The notes below the pieces were generated by a model. It worked only from the letters and a program-made list of their open reading frames with translations. It searched no databases and was not told the origin of the DNA. Shown in pieces: positions 18,173-26,604 of a DNA stretch of 64,000 bases (the stretch's first letter is position 1; each line of letters begins with the position of its first letter). This stretch comes from Skermanella pratensis (GTDB lineage: Bacteria; Pseudomonadota; Alphaproteobacteria; Azospirillales; Azospirillaceae), in the NCBI RefSeq assembly GCF_008843145.1, contig NZ_CP030265.1, forward strand, positions 4,519,001-4,583,000, given 5' to 3'. Both the position numbers and the translations under genes were made by a program.

Positions 18173-19710
18173 ATGGCCCTGCTCGACTGCGAGAACCTTC
18201 GCAAGAGCTTCTTCGGCGTCGAGGTGCTGCACGGCGTCTCGTTCTCTCTGGACCGCGGCCGGGTGCTGGGGCTGGTGGGGGAGAACGGCTCCGGCAAATC
18301 GACCACCATGAACATCCTGGGCGGCGTGCTGAAGCGCGACGCCGGGCGCATCCGGCTGGACGGCGCCGATTATGAGCCGCGCGGGCCTCGGGACGCCCTG
18401 GCCCGCGGCATCGCCTTCATCCACCAGGAACTGAACCTGTTCGAGAACCTGTCGATCGAGGAGAACCTGTTCATATCCGGTTTCCCCCGGATCGGCCCGG
18501 CGATCCCGTTCATCAACCGGGGCCGGATGCGCCGCCGGGCGCGGGAGCTGCTGGAGCAGGTGGACATCCGCCACCCGCCCGGCACGCCGGTGGGCGCCCT
18601 GAGCCAGGGCGAGCGGCAGCTGGTCGAGATCGCCAAGGCGCTGAGCGTCGATGCCAAGGTGATCATCTTCGACGAACCGACCACCTCGCTGACCCGGCGG
18701 GAGGCCGACCGGCTGTTCGGCATCATCGAGCGGCTGCGCGGGCGCGGCATCGCGATGATCTATATCAGCCACGTGCTGTCCGACGTGACGCGGATCTGCG
18801 ACGACATCACCGTGCTTCGCGACGGCGCCGTGGTGGGCGGCGGGCCGGCGGCCGGGATGCCGACCGAGCGGATGATCTCCCTGATGGTCGGGCGGACCCT
18901 GGACCAGCTGTTCCCCGAGCGGACCTGCCGGCCGACCGACAGGCCGGTGCTGGAGGTGCGGGGCGTCACCCAGCCGGGCGTCGTCCACGGGATCGACCTG
19001 ACCCTTCATGCCGGCGAGGTGCTGGGCATCGCCGGGCTGATGGGGGCGGGACGCAGCGAGCTGGCCCGCATCCTGTTCGGCCTGGACAGCTTCGAGTCCG
19101 GGACGATCGCGGTGGACGGCCGGGTGATCGGGGAGCCGAGCCCCGGTGCCTGCATAGAGCGCGGCATGGCCTTCCTGACCGAGGACCGGCGCGGCGAGGG
19201 CCTGATGATGCACGCCACCATCGCGGAGAACGTGGCCCTGCCCTCCCTGGACGAATACGTGTCGCCGTGGACCCGCTTCATCGACCGGACGCGGCTGGGC
19301 GACGAGGTCGGGCGGATCGGCCAGAAGGTGCGGATGCGCGCCGCCGACCCGATGGCGACCCTTGTCCGGCACCTGAGCGGCGGCAACCAGCAGAAGGTCG
19401 TGCTGGCGAAGTGGCTTCTGCGCGCCCCCGGGTCTTCATCCTGGACGAGCCGACGCGCGGGATCGACGTGGGCGCCAAGTTCGAGATCTACAAGATCATC
19501 GACACGCTGGTGGCCGAGGGCGCCGGGGTGCTCATGATCTCCTCCGAGATGGAGGAGCTGATGGGCATGTGCGACCGAATCCTGGTGATGAACCACGGCG
19601 AGATCCAGGCGGAGTTCCCACGCGGCGACTTCGACGGCGGGCGCATCCTGGAGGCCGCCATGAAACGGCGCGGGCCGGCGGAGCCGGTCAGGCTGGAGGG
19701 GGCGGCGTGA
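18173..19710 (+). CDS. Sugar ABC ATP-binding protein (RbsA/XylG type), with a one-base frameshift
   Basis: A two-cassette sugar ATPase of ~512 aa once the frame is repaired. First cassette: Walker A GENGSGKST, signature LSQGERQLVEI, Walker B VIIFDEPTT. Second cassette: Walker-A-like GLMGAGRSE, signature LSGGNQQKV, Walker B FILDEPTRGIDVG. The frame breaks at the C5 run at 19425-19429. Upstream reads KWLLRAP in frame 1 and downstream reads RVFILDEP two bases offset, as if one base were missing. No other lesion was seen, so this may be a sequencing error. If real, the second nucleotide-binding site loses its Walker B and the importer would be dead. Confidence 0.88.
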
Positions 19711-20690
19711 TGGATACCACGAGGCTTCGGCTGGCCCTGCTGCGGAACGCGCCGGTCGGCTTGTTCCTGGTGGTGCTGGCGGTGTTCGGCAGCCTGTCCG
19801 ACCGGTTCCTGGACGTGCAGAACTTCACCAACATCCTGATCCAGTCCTCGCACGTCGCGATCCTGGGCATCGGCATGACCTTCGTGCTGCTGACCGCCGG
19901 CATCGACCTGTCGGTCGGCGCCGTGATGTACCTGTCGGTGGCGCTGCTGGGCATCTACATGGCGGAGCTGCCGGTGCTGCTGGCGGTGCCGGCCATGATG
20001 GCGGTGGGCGCCCTGTTCGGGCTGGTCAACGCCTTCTTCGTGGTGTGGCTTCGGGTGGCGGCCTTCATCGTGACGCTGGCGACCCTGTTCATCGGGCGCG
20101 GGCTGGCGCTGTGGGTGACCGAGACCCGCATGGTGTTCTACCAGGACCATATCCTGTCGCTGGCGCGGGCGGAATGGCTGGGCGTGCCTTGGGCGATCTG
20201 GGTCTTCGCAATCGTCTTCGCCGCGGCCTGGACGGTGCTGAACCACACGCCGTTCGGCCGGCAGGTCCACGCGGTGGGCGAGAACCCGGAGGCCGCCGCC
20301 AAGGCCGGGATCAACGTGCCGCTGGTGCTGACCGCCGTCTATGCGGTATCGGGCGCCTGCGCCGGGATCGCCGGGTTCGTGTCGATCACCCAGGTGGGGG
20401 CGGCGGCGTCCTCGTTCGCGATGGAGAAGGAGTTCGCGGCCGTCGCCGCCGCGGTGCTGGGAGGCGTCAGCCTGTTCGGCGGGCGCGGCGGCGTGGCCGG
20501 GACCGTGTTCGGCGCGGTGCTGATCCAGACCGTCCAGAACGGTTTGGTGATCGTCAACGCCGACCCGTACATCTATCCGCTGGTCACCAGCTCGATCATC
20601 TTCCTGGCGGTCTTCGTGGACAGCCAGCGCTCCCGAATCCTGCACCGGTTGGGCCGGCGCCGGATCCGCATCGAGGAGAGACCCGTATGA
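19710..20690 (+). CDS. Ribose-type sugar ABC permease 2
   Basis: A 326-aa RbsC-family permease with about nine helices. It contains AGIDLSVGAVMYLSVA, VWLRVAAFIVTLATLFIGRG and GGVSLFGGRGGVAG. Its ATG overlaps the ATPase stop by one base (TGATG), showing tight coupling. Together with the other permease it would form the heterodimeric channel of the importer. Confidence 0.9.
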   Translation: MDTTRLRLALLRNAPVGLFLVVLAVFGSLSDRFLDVQNFTNILIQSSHVAILGIGMTFVLLTAGIDLSVGAVMYLSVALLGIYMAELPVLLAVPAMMAVGALFGLVNAFFVVWLRVAAFIVTLATLFIGRGLALWVTETRMVFYQDHILSLARAEWLGVPWAIWVFAIVFAAAWTVLNHTPFGRQVHAVGENPEAAAKAGINVPLVLTAVYAVSGACAGIAGFVSITQVGAAASSFAMEKEFAAVAAAVLGGVSLFGGRGGVAGTVFGAVLIQTVQNGLVIVNADPYIYPLVTSSIIFLAVFVDSQRSRILHRLGRRRIRIEERPV

Positions 20691-21760
20691 CTTCCATTCC
20701 TTCCTCCGTTTACGCGCCGCGCACCGGCAAGCTGCGCGGCACCCTGGTCGGCTGCGGCTTCTTCGCCGAGAACCACCTGAACGCCTGGACCCTGATGCGG
20801 GACACCCCGCTGGAGGGCGTCGAGCTGGTCGCGGTGTGCGACAAGGACGTGGGCAAGGCGGAGGCCGCCGCCCGGCGCTTCGGCGTGCCGAACGTCTATG
20901 CCGACGCCGAGGCGATGCTGGCGGAGCAGAAGCCCGACTTCGTGGACATCGCGACCACCCTGCCCTCCCACCGGGCGCTGGTGGAACTGGCGGCCCGGCA
21001 CGGCGTGCCCGCGATCTGTCAGAAGCCCTTCGCCGCCAGCCTGGTGGACGCGGTGGCCATGGTGCGGGCCTGCGCCGATGCCGGCGTGCAGCTGATGGTC
21101 CACGAGAATTTCCGCTGGCAGCATCCGCTGCTGGCGGTAAAGCAGGCGCTGGACGAGGGCTGGGCGGGACGGCCGTTCTTCGGCCGCGTCCAGTTCCGCC
21201 ACGGCTTCGACATCATCACCAACCAGCCCTACCTGGCGGAGGACGAGCGCTACATCATCATGGACGTGGGGCTTCACCTGCTGGACGTGGCCCGCTTCCT
21301 GTTCGGCGAGGCCGGGCGGCTCTATTGCCGGACGGCGCGGATCGACCCGCGCGTGCGGGGGGAGGACACCGCGACCATGCTGGTGGATTTCGACGCCGGC
21401 GTGACGGGGGTGGTGGACCTGTCCACCGCGACCCGGACCGAGCCGGAGCCCTTCCCCGAATGCCTGGTGCGGATCGAGGGGACCGACGGCACGATCGAGC
21501 TGGAGCAGGGCTATCGGCTGGTGCTGAGCCGGCCCGGCCACCGGGAGGTGCGGCCGGTCGATGCGGAGCTTCTGCCCTGGGCCGCCCGGCCGTGGCACGT
21601 GGTGCAGGACAGCGTTCTGGCGATCCAGCGCCATTGGGTCGATTGCCTGCGCGAGGGCCGCGAGCCGGACACGTCGGGGGCGGACAACCTGCGGACCCTG
21701 GAGCTGACCTTCGGGGCGTACCGGTCGGCGGAGACCGGCGAAGCGGTGGCGTTCGGCTGA
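20687..21760 (+). CDS. apsD: Gfo/Idh/MocA oxidoreductase, D-apiose dehydrogenase (ApsD)-like
   Basis: A 357-aa two-domain NAD(P)-dependent sugar dehydrogenase. The Rossmann motif is LVGCGFFAENHLNAW, the conserved Lys motif is ICQKPFA (EKP-like), and the catalytic His lies in IIMDVGLHLLDVARF. The start overlaps the permease stop (ATGA), making it the fifth gene of the operon. In the described pathway ApsD oxidises D-apiofuranose to D-apionolactone, the substrate of ApnL. Specificity for apiose is inferred from context. Confidence 0.83.
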   Translation: MTSIPSSVYAPRTGKLRGTLVGCGFFAENHLNAWTLMRDTPLEGVELVAVCDKDVGKAEAAARRFGVPNVYADAEAMLAEQKPDFVDIATTLPSHRALVELAARHGVPAICQKPFAASLVDAVAMVRACADAGVQLMVHENFRWQHPLLAVKQALDEGWAGRPFFGRVQFRHGFDIITNQPYLAEDERYIIMDVGLHLLDVARFLFGEAGRLYCRTARIDPRVRGEDTATMLVDFDAGVTGVVDLSTATRTEPEPFPECLVRIEGTDGTIELEQGYRLVLSRPGHREVRPVDAELLPWAARPWHVVQDSVLAIQRHWVDCLREGREPDTSGADNLRTLELTFGAYRSAETGEAVAFG

Positions 21761-21992
21761 CACCCCCTCCCCCGTGGGAGAATGTCAACGGATGTCATGA
21801 TTTCCGGATCAAGCCCGCGACTGCCCGGCACGATGACTGGTTGAGTCATTGGAGAAATGTAGGTCGGGTAGAGCGAAGCGGCACCCGACGGCAACGCGCC
21901 GGCTCTGTCGGGTACCGCTTCACTCTACCGTGTTTACACGGCTGACACCCCCTCTCCCGTGCGAGAATGTCAGCCGATGTCATCATTCCCGG
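21755..21992. repeat. 53-bp direct repeat pair with an internal inverted repeat
   Basis: 21755-21807 and 21940-21992 are about 90% identical direct copies (both begin GGCTGACACCCCCT). The first copy starts at the last codon of apsD, so its GGCTGA supplies the stop. Between them lies an imperfect hairpin: 21866-21889 (GGGTAGAGCGAAGCGGCACC...) against 21907-21929 (...GGTACCGCTTCACTCTACC). This looks like a dispersed or mobile repeat at the boundary where apiose genes give way to unrelated DNA. Confidence 0.65.
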
Positions 21993-22381
21993 CGCGGAGG
22001 TGGTGACGTGGGCGCCGGAAAGGCCGGAAAGGTCATCTTCGGTCACTACGGCGGGGCCGGGTCGGGGCCGGTGCCTCTGTCGGGTGTCATCATGGAGCCG
22101 GCCGGAACAGCGGAGGCCCGGCAAGGCCGAAAGGATCACGGATGAACACGGATGAAAAAGGATGGGCACGGATCACGGCGAGTCGCTGCTTCCGCGATCA
22201 GGTGGCGGGTCACCATGACCGCTTGGAACCGGCCTGAAAGTCACTGGAAGTCACTATTCCGGCCTCGGGGCGGCCGGTCGGTCCGTCCACGGCATACGCC
22301 GGCATTCTTCCGGTTGTATTGACTCCTATTTCATTCTCGCTTTCGGCAAAATATCCCGATAATCAACTCGGGAGTGATCCG
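21993..22381. other. Intergenic stretch, no gene recognised
   Basis: Non-coding. It includes low-complexity GGATGAACACGGATG-like and GTCACTGGAAGTCAC-like short repeats (around 22140-22250). It ends with a plausible promoter region for the small YHYH gene (22315-22370, AT-richer). Confidence 0.5.
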
Positions 22382-22516
22382 ATGCGCCTGAAGCTTGTCG
22401 CCGTACTGTCCGCCCTCGCCCTCCTCCTGCCGTCGATCGCCTTCGCCCATTCCGGCGGGCTGGACCGCAAGGGCTGCCACCATGACCGGAAGAATGGCAC
22501 TTATCACTGCCATTGA
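22382..22516 (+). CDS. Small secreted YHYH-domain peptide
   Basis: A 44-aa product: signal peptide MRLKLVAVLSALALLLPSIA ending at AFA, then HSGGLDRKGCHHDRKNGTYH and CH. This is the YHYH domain, whose His/Cys pattern suggests metal binding; its role is unknown. A GGGAGTG site precedes the ATG. The gene stands alone between repeat-rich regions. Confidence 0.8.
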   Translation: MRLKLVAVLSALALLLPSIAFAHSGGLDRKGCHHDRKNGTYHCH

Positions 22517-23201
22517 CGCCCCAGGGTCATCATGGGTCATCACGGGTCATCATGATGGCCGCCGTAGGCGGGGTGGTTGGGATCTATTCTCATGTCAAAG
22601 ATCCGGCAAGGGCCGCGCCCTGCCCTGTCTTCTTACGGCTATCGGATCATAGCACAAGCGGACCAAGGACAGCAATCCTACTGATGTGCAGTGCGCCGCT
22701 GTTGTGGGAAGCAGGGATCGCATCGACTGGTGAAGGTTTGCGCTGCCGGGAGTTCGAGATCCTTCATCAGATCAGTCGGTTTCATCAGCCGTTGAAAATG
22801 CCGGATTCAGTGAAATCCCTCCAGGCATCTCCAAGTCCTGGGTTCTCCTCGAATGCTGAAACGAACAAAGGCGTGAAGAGTTCTTCAAGCGGGAATGATC
22901 GTTCGGGAATGCCGCACTCGGCCCTGGTGCGCAAAGACGGCAGGCTCGACGGAACGGGATCGGTTATCCTGTGCGACCTTCCGAGAATACAACCGTTACC
23001 CCGCTGTTCCGCTTGGCTGCGTAATGAAGCGTGATCCGTGGCGGCATGCCGCGTCGAGCCAACACCTTCCAGGTTACCGATGCATGCGCAACAAGGTGGC
23101 AGAGAACGCAACTCATGCTAGTACTTCATGGGAGCGCTGCTTATCAGAAGGCCTAATGGCATGGCGTCGTTCTCTCAAACAGGCATGGCTCCACCCTGGG
23201 A
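22517..23201. other. Lower-GC intergenic region, no gene recognised
   Basis: About 685 bases visibly poorer in G+C than the surroundings. Open frames exist on both strands (for example minus 22785-23111), but none has a ribosome-binding site plus a recognisable domain. Short GGGTCATCA repeats occur at 22525-22550. It may be decayed foreign DNA. Confidence 0.5.
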
Positions 23202-23504
23202 ATGGGCTCGTTGGCCGATGAACACTTGTCTGGAAAACCCAACCAAGATGGGTTATTGTTGACGGTAACGGTCCATAGGGCGTTTGGGTTTCGCTTCGTG
23301 ATGTTCACCAACGATCATTCTCCAGCCCATGTCCATGTCGTCGGTCATGGAGGCGAAGCGAAGATCACTTTGGCGGAGCCATTCCGCGCGAAAGTCGATT
23401 GGTCCATAGGGATCAGCCAAGCCGATCTCCGTCGGATCATGGCGGAGATAGAGCGTAAGCGGCCACTTTTGATCGAGGCATGGGAGACGAGATGTGATGG
23501 ATGA
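23202..23504 (+). CDS. DUF4160 domain protein
   Basis: A 100-aa frame whose core VHRAFGFRFVMFTNDHSPAH, then VHVVGHGGEAKITL, and C-terminal RRIMAEIERKRPLLIEAW are diagnostic for DUF4160. Family members usually begin just before TVHR, so the true start may be a TTG at 23256/23259 rather than the ATG at 23202. The stop lies within the start of the next gene (DUF2442). This DUF4160-DUF2442 pair is a common mobile module suspected to be toxin-antitoxin-like; no activity is proven. Confidence 0.8.
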   Translation: MGSLADEHLSGKPNQDGLLLTVTVHRAFGFRFVMFTNDHSPAHVHVVGHGGEAKITLAEPFRAKVDWSIGISQADLRRIMAEIERKRPLLIEAWETRCDG

Positions 23505-23910
23505 TCTTTCCTTCCAGATCGCGGATGCGGAACGGCGCGGCACCGAACTGCTGATGACTGAACCGCGGGCCAAATCCGCGCGCTTCGACGTCTCCACCGG
23601 ACGGATCATCGTGGATCTTGTCAATGGGTGCAGTTTCGCCTTTCCACCGGAACTGGCCCAAGGGCTTCAGGACGCCACCGCCGAACAGTAGGCCGAAGTG
23701 GAGGTGCTGGGACGAGGCATCGGATTACATTGGGAGAGCCTTGATGCCGATCTCAGCGTCCCCGGCCTGCTGGCGGGGTTGTTCGGCACCAAGGCCTTCA
23801 TGGACAAGCAGCGCGCCGCACGTGCCGGTGCGGCGACTTCGCCGGCCAAAGCTGTAGCAGCGCGGCTGAACGGCCGGAAGGGTGGCCGTCCTCCGAAAAG
23901 CTGCTGGTGA
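23494..23910 (+). pseudogene. DUF2442 domain protein with an in-frame amber stop
   Basis: Codons from 23494 give VSTGRIIVDLVNGCSFAFPP and ELAQGLQDATAEQ, then TAG at 23689-23691. The same frame continues without shift: AEVEVLGRGIGLHWESLDAD, then LSVPGLLAGLFG, and a basic tail GRKGGRPPK. The two parts together are a full-length DUF2442 protein (~138 codons), and Leu is usual at the stop position (TTG to TAG, one base). The upstream part overlaps the DUF4160 stop. Either the gene is freshly inactivated, or it makes a 65-aa product, or the base is a sequencing error. Confidence 0.8.
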
Positions 23911-24152
23911 TCTGGGGCGTGCTGCTGCCGCTGATCACCCTGCCCTCCACGGCGGCCGGACTGTACGGGATCATCCCGCTGCTGAAGATTTCGCTTTGGC
24001 ACATGGACGCGCGGATCGGGCCGGTGACCGTGGCCTATGAGACCATCGTCGTCGGGGCGCTGGTCCTGGTCGGCGTCGGGCTGTCGTGCTGCGTCCTGCC
24101 GCCACGGGAGCGCCGTCGGACGCAGCGTCGCGGACTGGAGAGAGTTGAATAA
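23907..24152 (+). CDS. Small two-helix membrane protein, unknown function
   Basis: A GTG at 23907 overlaps the DUF2442 stop and opens an 81-aa frame with two hydrophobic helices (VIWGVLLPLITLPSTAAG and TIVVGALVLVGVGLSCCVLP) and a basic tail (RERRRTQRR). I do not recognise a family. It could instead be the end of a degraded membrane gene. Confidence 0.4.
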   Translation: MIWGVLLPLITLPSTAAGLYGIIPLLKISLWHMDARIGPVTVAYETIVVGALVLVGVGLSCCVLPPRERRRTQRRGLERVE

Positions 24153-24285
24153 AATTCAGTAAATACGTATCCGGATAGGAAAAATATGCCGCGTGTCATG
24201 TCCTTAACGGAATAATTTGCCCACTGATTCCTGTCGATCCGCGTGGAATGGCGGGGCTTCACCTGTTTTCGGTTCGGAAACTACT

Positions 24286-24301
24286 TGGCATATCGCTTGC
24301 T
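24286..24301 (+). promoter_or_regulatory. Sigma54 (RpoN) promoter of the flagellin gene
   Basis: TGGCATATCGCTTGCT matches the -24/-12 consensus TGGCAYR-N4-TTGCW at every defined base, with 12-bp GG-to-GC spacing. Transcription would start near 24311, ~32 bases before the flagellin ATG at 24343. Confidence 0.75.
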
Positions 24302-24342
24302 TCAGTCCGCATTATGGAACCGGATGCGCTGGATTGGTCGGT

Positions 24343-25203
24343 ATGCTGTCTCTGAATACGAACGCCACGGTGACGCTTCTTCTGAATAACCGCAGCCGGC
24401 TCGACGCGGATTCGAAGGCCAGCCAGAAGGCGATCGCGACCGGCCTGGGCGTGGCCGACGTCTATGACGACGGGGCGACCAAGGCGGTCGCGATGCGCAT
24501 CCAGTCCCAGATCGTCGCCACCGCCGCCGTGTCCGAACGGCTTTCCATGGCGCAGGGCCTCGTCACCGTCGCCCGCGTGGCGAGCGAACGGCTGCTGGAC
24601 CAGATGGGACAGTTGAAGGAGGTCATCGTCAAGGCGGCCGACACGGCGACCAGCGAGACCGAGCGGGCCAGCTATGACCAGGAATACCGGCAGATCCTCG
24701 GCGACGCGAAGGCGATCCTGGCCGATGCGTCCTACAGGGACGTGAACATCCTGATCGACCTGACGCTCGATAACGGGACGTCGATCCCGTTCAACACGAC
24801 GCCGGGGGTCGTCAATTCGCAGGACGTAATCGTCTCGACCGACGGCGACACTACCCGGATACAGGCGTTCCGGCTGGACATGAACTGGAGCAGGCTGAAC
24901 CAGGAGAGCATCGGGTCGCCCGAATCGGCGCAACAGGCCCTGGCCGTCTGGGAGGAGCAGTGGACGGTGTTCGCATCGGCCGCGAACAAGCTGGGGGCCA
25001 CCCAGAAATCCCTGGAGAACCGCCAAGCCTCCCTGATGAACCAGTCCAACGCCCATGCCGCCGGCCTGGGGGCGATGGTCGATGCCGACTTGGCGAAGGA
25101 GAGCGCGCGGCAGCAGGCGACCGACCTGAAGATTCAGCTGTCCAACCAGGCGCTATCGATCGCGAACCAAGCTCCCCAGATCCTGCTCCGCCTGTTCCAG
25201 TGA
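24343..25203 (+). CDS. Flagellin
   Basis: A 286-aa flagellin. The N-terminal domain reads MLSLNTNATVTLLLNNRSRL with the coiled-coil region SERLSMAQGLVTVARVAS. The central part (~120-185) is short and beta-like. The C-terminal D0/D1 domain carries LGAMVDADLAKESARQQATD and ends QALSIANQAPQILLRLFQ, the polymerisation motif. A perfect sigma54 promoter lies 40-57 bases upstream. No other flagellar gene lies nearby, so this is an orphan copy sitting between the two halves of the apiose locus. Confidence 0.9.
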   Translation: MLSLNTNATVTLLLNNRSRLDADSKASQKAIATGLGVADVYDDGATKAVAMRIQSQIVATAAVSERLSMAQGLVTVARVASERLLDQMGQLKEVIVKAADTATSETERASYDQEYRQILGDAKAILADASYRDVNILIDLTLDNGTSIPFNTTPGVVNSQDVIVSTDGDTTRIQAFRLDMNWSRLNQESIGSPESAQQALAVWEEQWTVFASAANKLGATQKSLENRQASLMNQSNAHAAGLGAMVDADLAKESARQQATDLKIQLSNQALSIANQAPQILLRLFQ

Positions 25204-25227
25204 AAGGGCCTTGCGGTGTTCCCGCAT

Positions 25228-25249
25228 ACTGGTATGATGAGTATATAAG
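25228..25249 (+). promoter_or_regulatory. Operator/promoter of the RuBisCO-like gene
   Basis: GGTATGATGAGTATATAAG (25231-25249), preceded by ACT, matches the site before the apiose ABC operon (16075-16096) at 20 of 22 positions. It lies 38 bases before the RuBisCO-like start codon. Confidence 0.65.
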
Positions 25250-25286
25250 AAAGCACGAACACGGACCTGGGGAGGTCGGACGCCTC

Positions 25287-26507
25287 ATGGCAATGCCAGC
25301 GCAGCGCATCACCGCGACGTATCGCATAGAGACAGCCTACCCGCTGGACGAAGCGGTCGAGACCATGGCGGGGGAGCAGTCCACCGGCACCTTCGTGCGG
25401 CTTCCGGGCGAGACCGACGAGATGCGGGAGCTGTACGGCGCGCATGTGGAGCGGCTGACCGAGCTGGAGACGGTCGGGGTGCCGTCGCTTCCGGGGGCGG
25501 GCGTTCCCAAAGGGTTGGCCCAGGGACCGGGGGGCAAGCCGGTCTGGCGGCGGGCGGAGGTGGTGCTGTCCTGGTCGCTGGACAATTTCGGCGCCTCGCT
25601 GCCCAACCTGGTGGCGACGGTCGCGGGAAACCTGTTCGAGCTGCGGCCGTTCAGCGGGCTGCGGCTGCTGGACATCGGGCTGCCGGAGGCGTTCGCGGAG
25701 AAGTATCCGGGGCCGAAGTTCGGGGTCGCGGGGACGCGGCGGCTGGCCGGCGTGGAAGGCCGGCCGCTGATCGGGACGATCGTCAAGCCAAGCGTCGGCA
25801 TGGGGCCGGAGGCGACGGCCGACTTGGTCCGCGTGCTGTGCGACGCCGGGATCGACTTCATCAAGGACGACGAGCTTCAGGCCGACGGACCGCACTGCCC
25901 GTTCGAGGCTCGGGCGCGCGCGGTGATGCGGGTGATCGACGCCTGCGCGGAACGGACCGGCCGGAAGGTGATGTTCGCCTTCAACATCACCGGCGACCTG
26001 GACGAGATGCGGCGGCGGCACGACCTGGTGATGGAGCTGGGCGGCACCTGCGTGATGGCGAGCCTCAATTCGGTGGGCGTCGTCGGCATGGTGGAGCTGG
26101 GGCGGTTCAGTCAGCTTCCGATCCACGCCCACCGCAACGGCTGGGGCTACCTGTCGCGGGCGCCGGAGCTGGGCTGGTCCTATGTCGCCTGGCAGAAGAT
26201 CTGGCGGCTGGCCGGCGCCGACCACATGCATGTGAACGGGCTCCAGAACAAGTTCTGCGAGCCCGACGAGAGCGTGATCGCCTCGGCCCGGGCGTGCCTG
26301 ACGCCGATGTTCGAAAGCAAGCCCTGCACGGTGATGCCGGTGTTCTCGTCCGGCCAGTCGGCCCGGCAGGCGGCGGGCACCTATGCGGCGCTGGGTTCGG
26401 CCGACCTGATCTTCGCGGCGGGCGGCGGCATCATGGGGCATCCGGACGGGCCGGCCGCGGGCGTCGGCGCCCTGCGCGACGCCTGGGACGCGGCGCTGGC
26501 GTCATGA
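25287..26507 (+). CDS. RuBisCO-like protein: 3-oxo-isoapionate-4-phosphate decarboxylase or transcarboxylase/hydrolase (OiaX/OiaT type)
   Basis: A 406-aa RuBisCO large-chain homologue. The N-terminal domain starts ITATYRIETAYPLDEA. The barrel carries GTIVKPSVGMGP (first active-site Lys) and the carbamylation motif GIDFIKDDE. Phosphate-binding loops include HAHRNGWGYLSRAP and the glycine-rich AAGGGIMGHPDGPAAG. It is not a CO2-fixing RuBisCO by context. In D-apiose pathways such proteins act on 3-oxo-isoapionate 4-phosphate: OiaX gives L-erythrulose 1-phosphate, while OiaT gives 3-phosphoglycerate plus glycolate. No erythrulose-phosphate isomerase genes are seen here, which slightly favours OiaT. 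The ATG at 25287 has a GGGGAGG site, and a matching operator lies upstream. Confidence 0.85.
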   Translation: MAMPAQRITATYRIETAYPLDEAVETMAGEQSTGTFVRLPGETDEMRELYGAHVERLTELETVGVPSLPGAGVPKGLAQGPGGKPVWRRAEVVLSWSLDNFGASLPNLVATVAGNLFELRPFSGLRLLDIGLPEAFAEKYPGPKFGVAGTRRLAGVEGRPLIGTIVKPSVGMGPEATADLVRVLCDAGIDFIKDDELQADGPHCPFEARARAVMRVIDACAERTGRKVMFAFNITGDLDEMRRRHDLVMELGGTCVMASLNSVGVVGMVELGRFSQLPIHAHRNGWGYLSRAPELGWSYVAWQKIWRLAGADHMHVNGLQNKFCEPDESVIASARACLTPMFESKPCTVMPVFSSGQSARQAAGTYAALGSADLIFAAGGGIMGHPDGPAAGVGALRDAWDAALAS

Positions 26508-26563
26508 TGACGGGTGCTGGCGGGGTCCGGGGGTTGCCCGGCACGTTTTTTGTCTTCTCAATC

Positions 26564-26599
26564 AGAGGAGGCTTTTCTGGTAGAGCCTTCCTCTTTTTA
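26564..26599 (+). terminator. Rho-independent terminator after the RuBisCO-like gene
   Basis: AGAGGAGGC (26564-26572) pairs with GCCTTCCTCT (26585-26594) with one bulge, followed by TTTTTA. It separates this transcript from the downstream kinase operon. Confidence 0.65.
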
Positions 26600-26604
26600 T
26601 CGTC

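Noticed and set aside
21755-21992. CRISPR array
   Set aside because: Only two ~53-bp copies with a single 130-base interval containing another hairpin; no regular spacers or cas genes.
22785-23111. Minus-strand 108-codon frame in the lower-GC region
   Set aside because: The C-terminal part looks protein-like, but there is no ribosome-binding site, no recognised family and a composition-poor N-terminus. It was left as unassigned intergenic DNA.
25287-26507. CO2-fixing RuBisCO
   Set aside because: The sequence is of the RuBisCO-like group, with no small subunit or phosphoribulokinase nearby. The locus and operator tie it to apiose catabolism.
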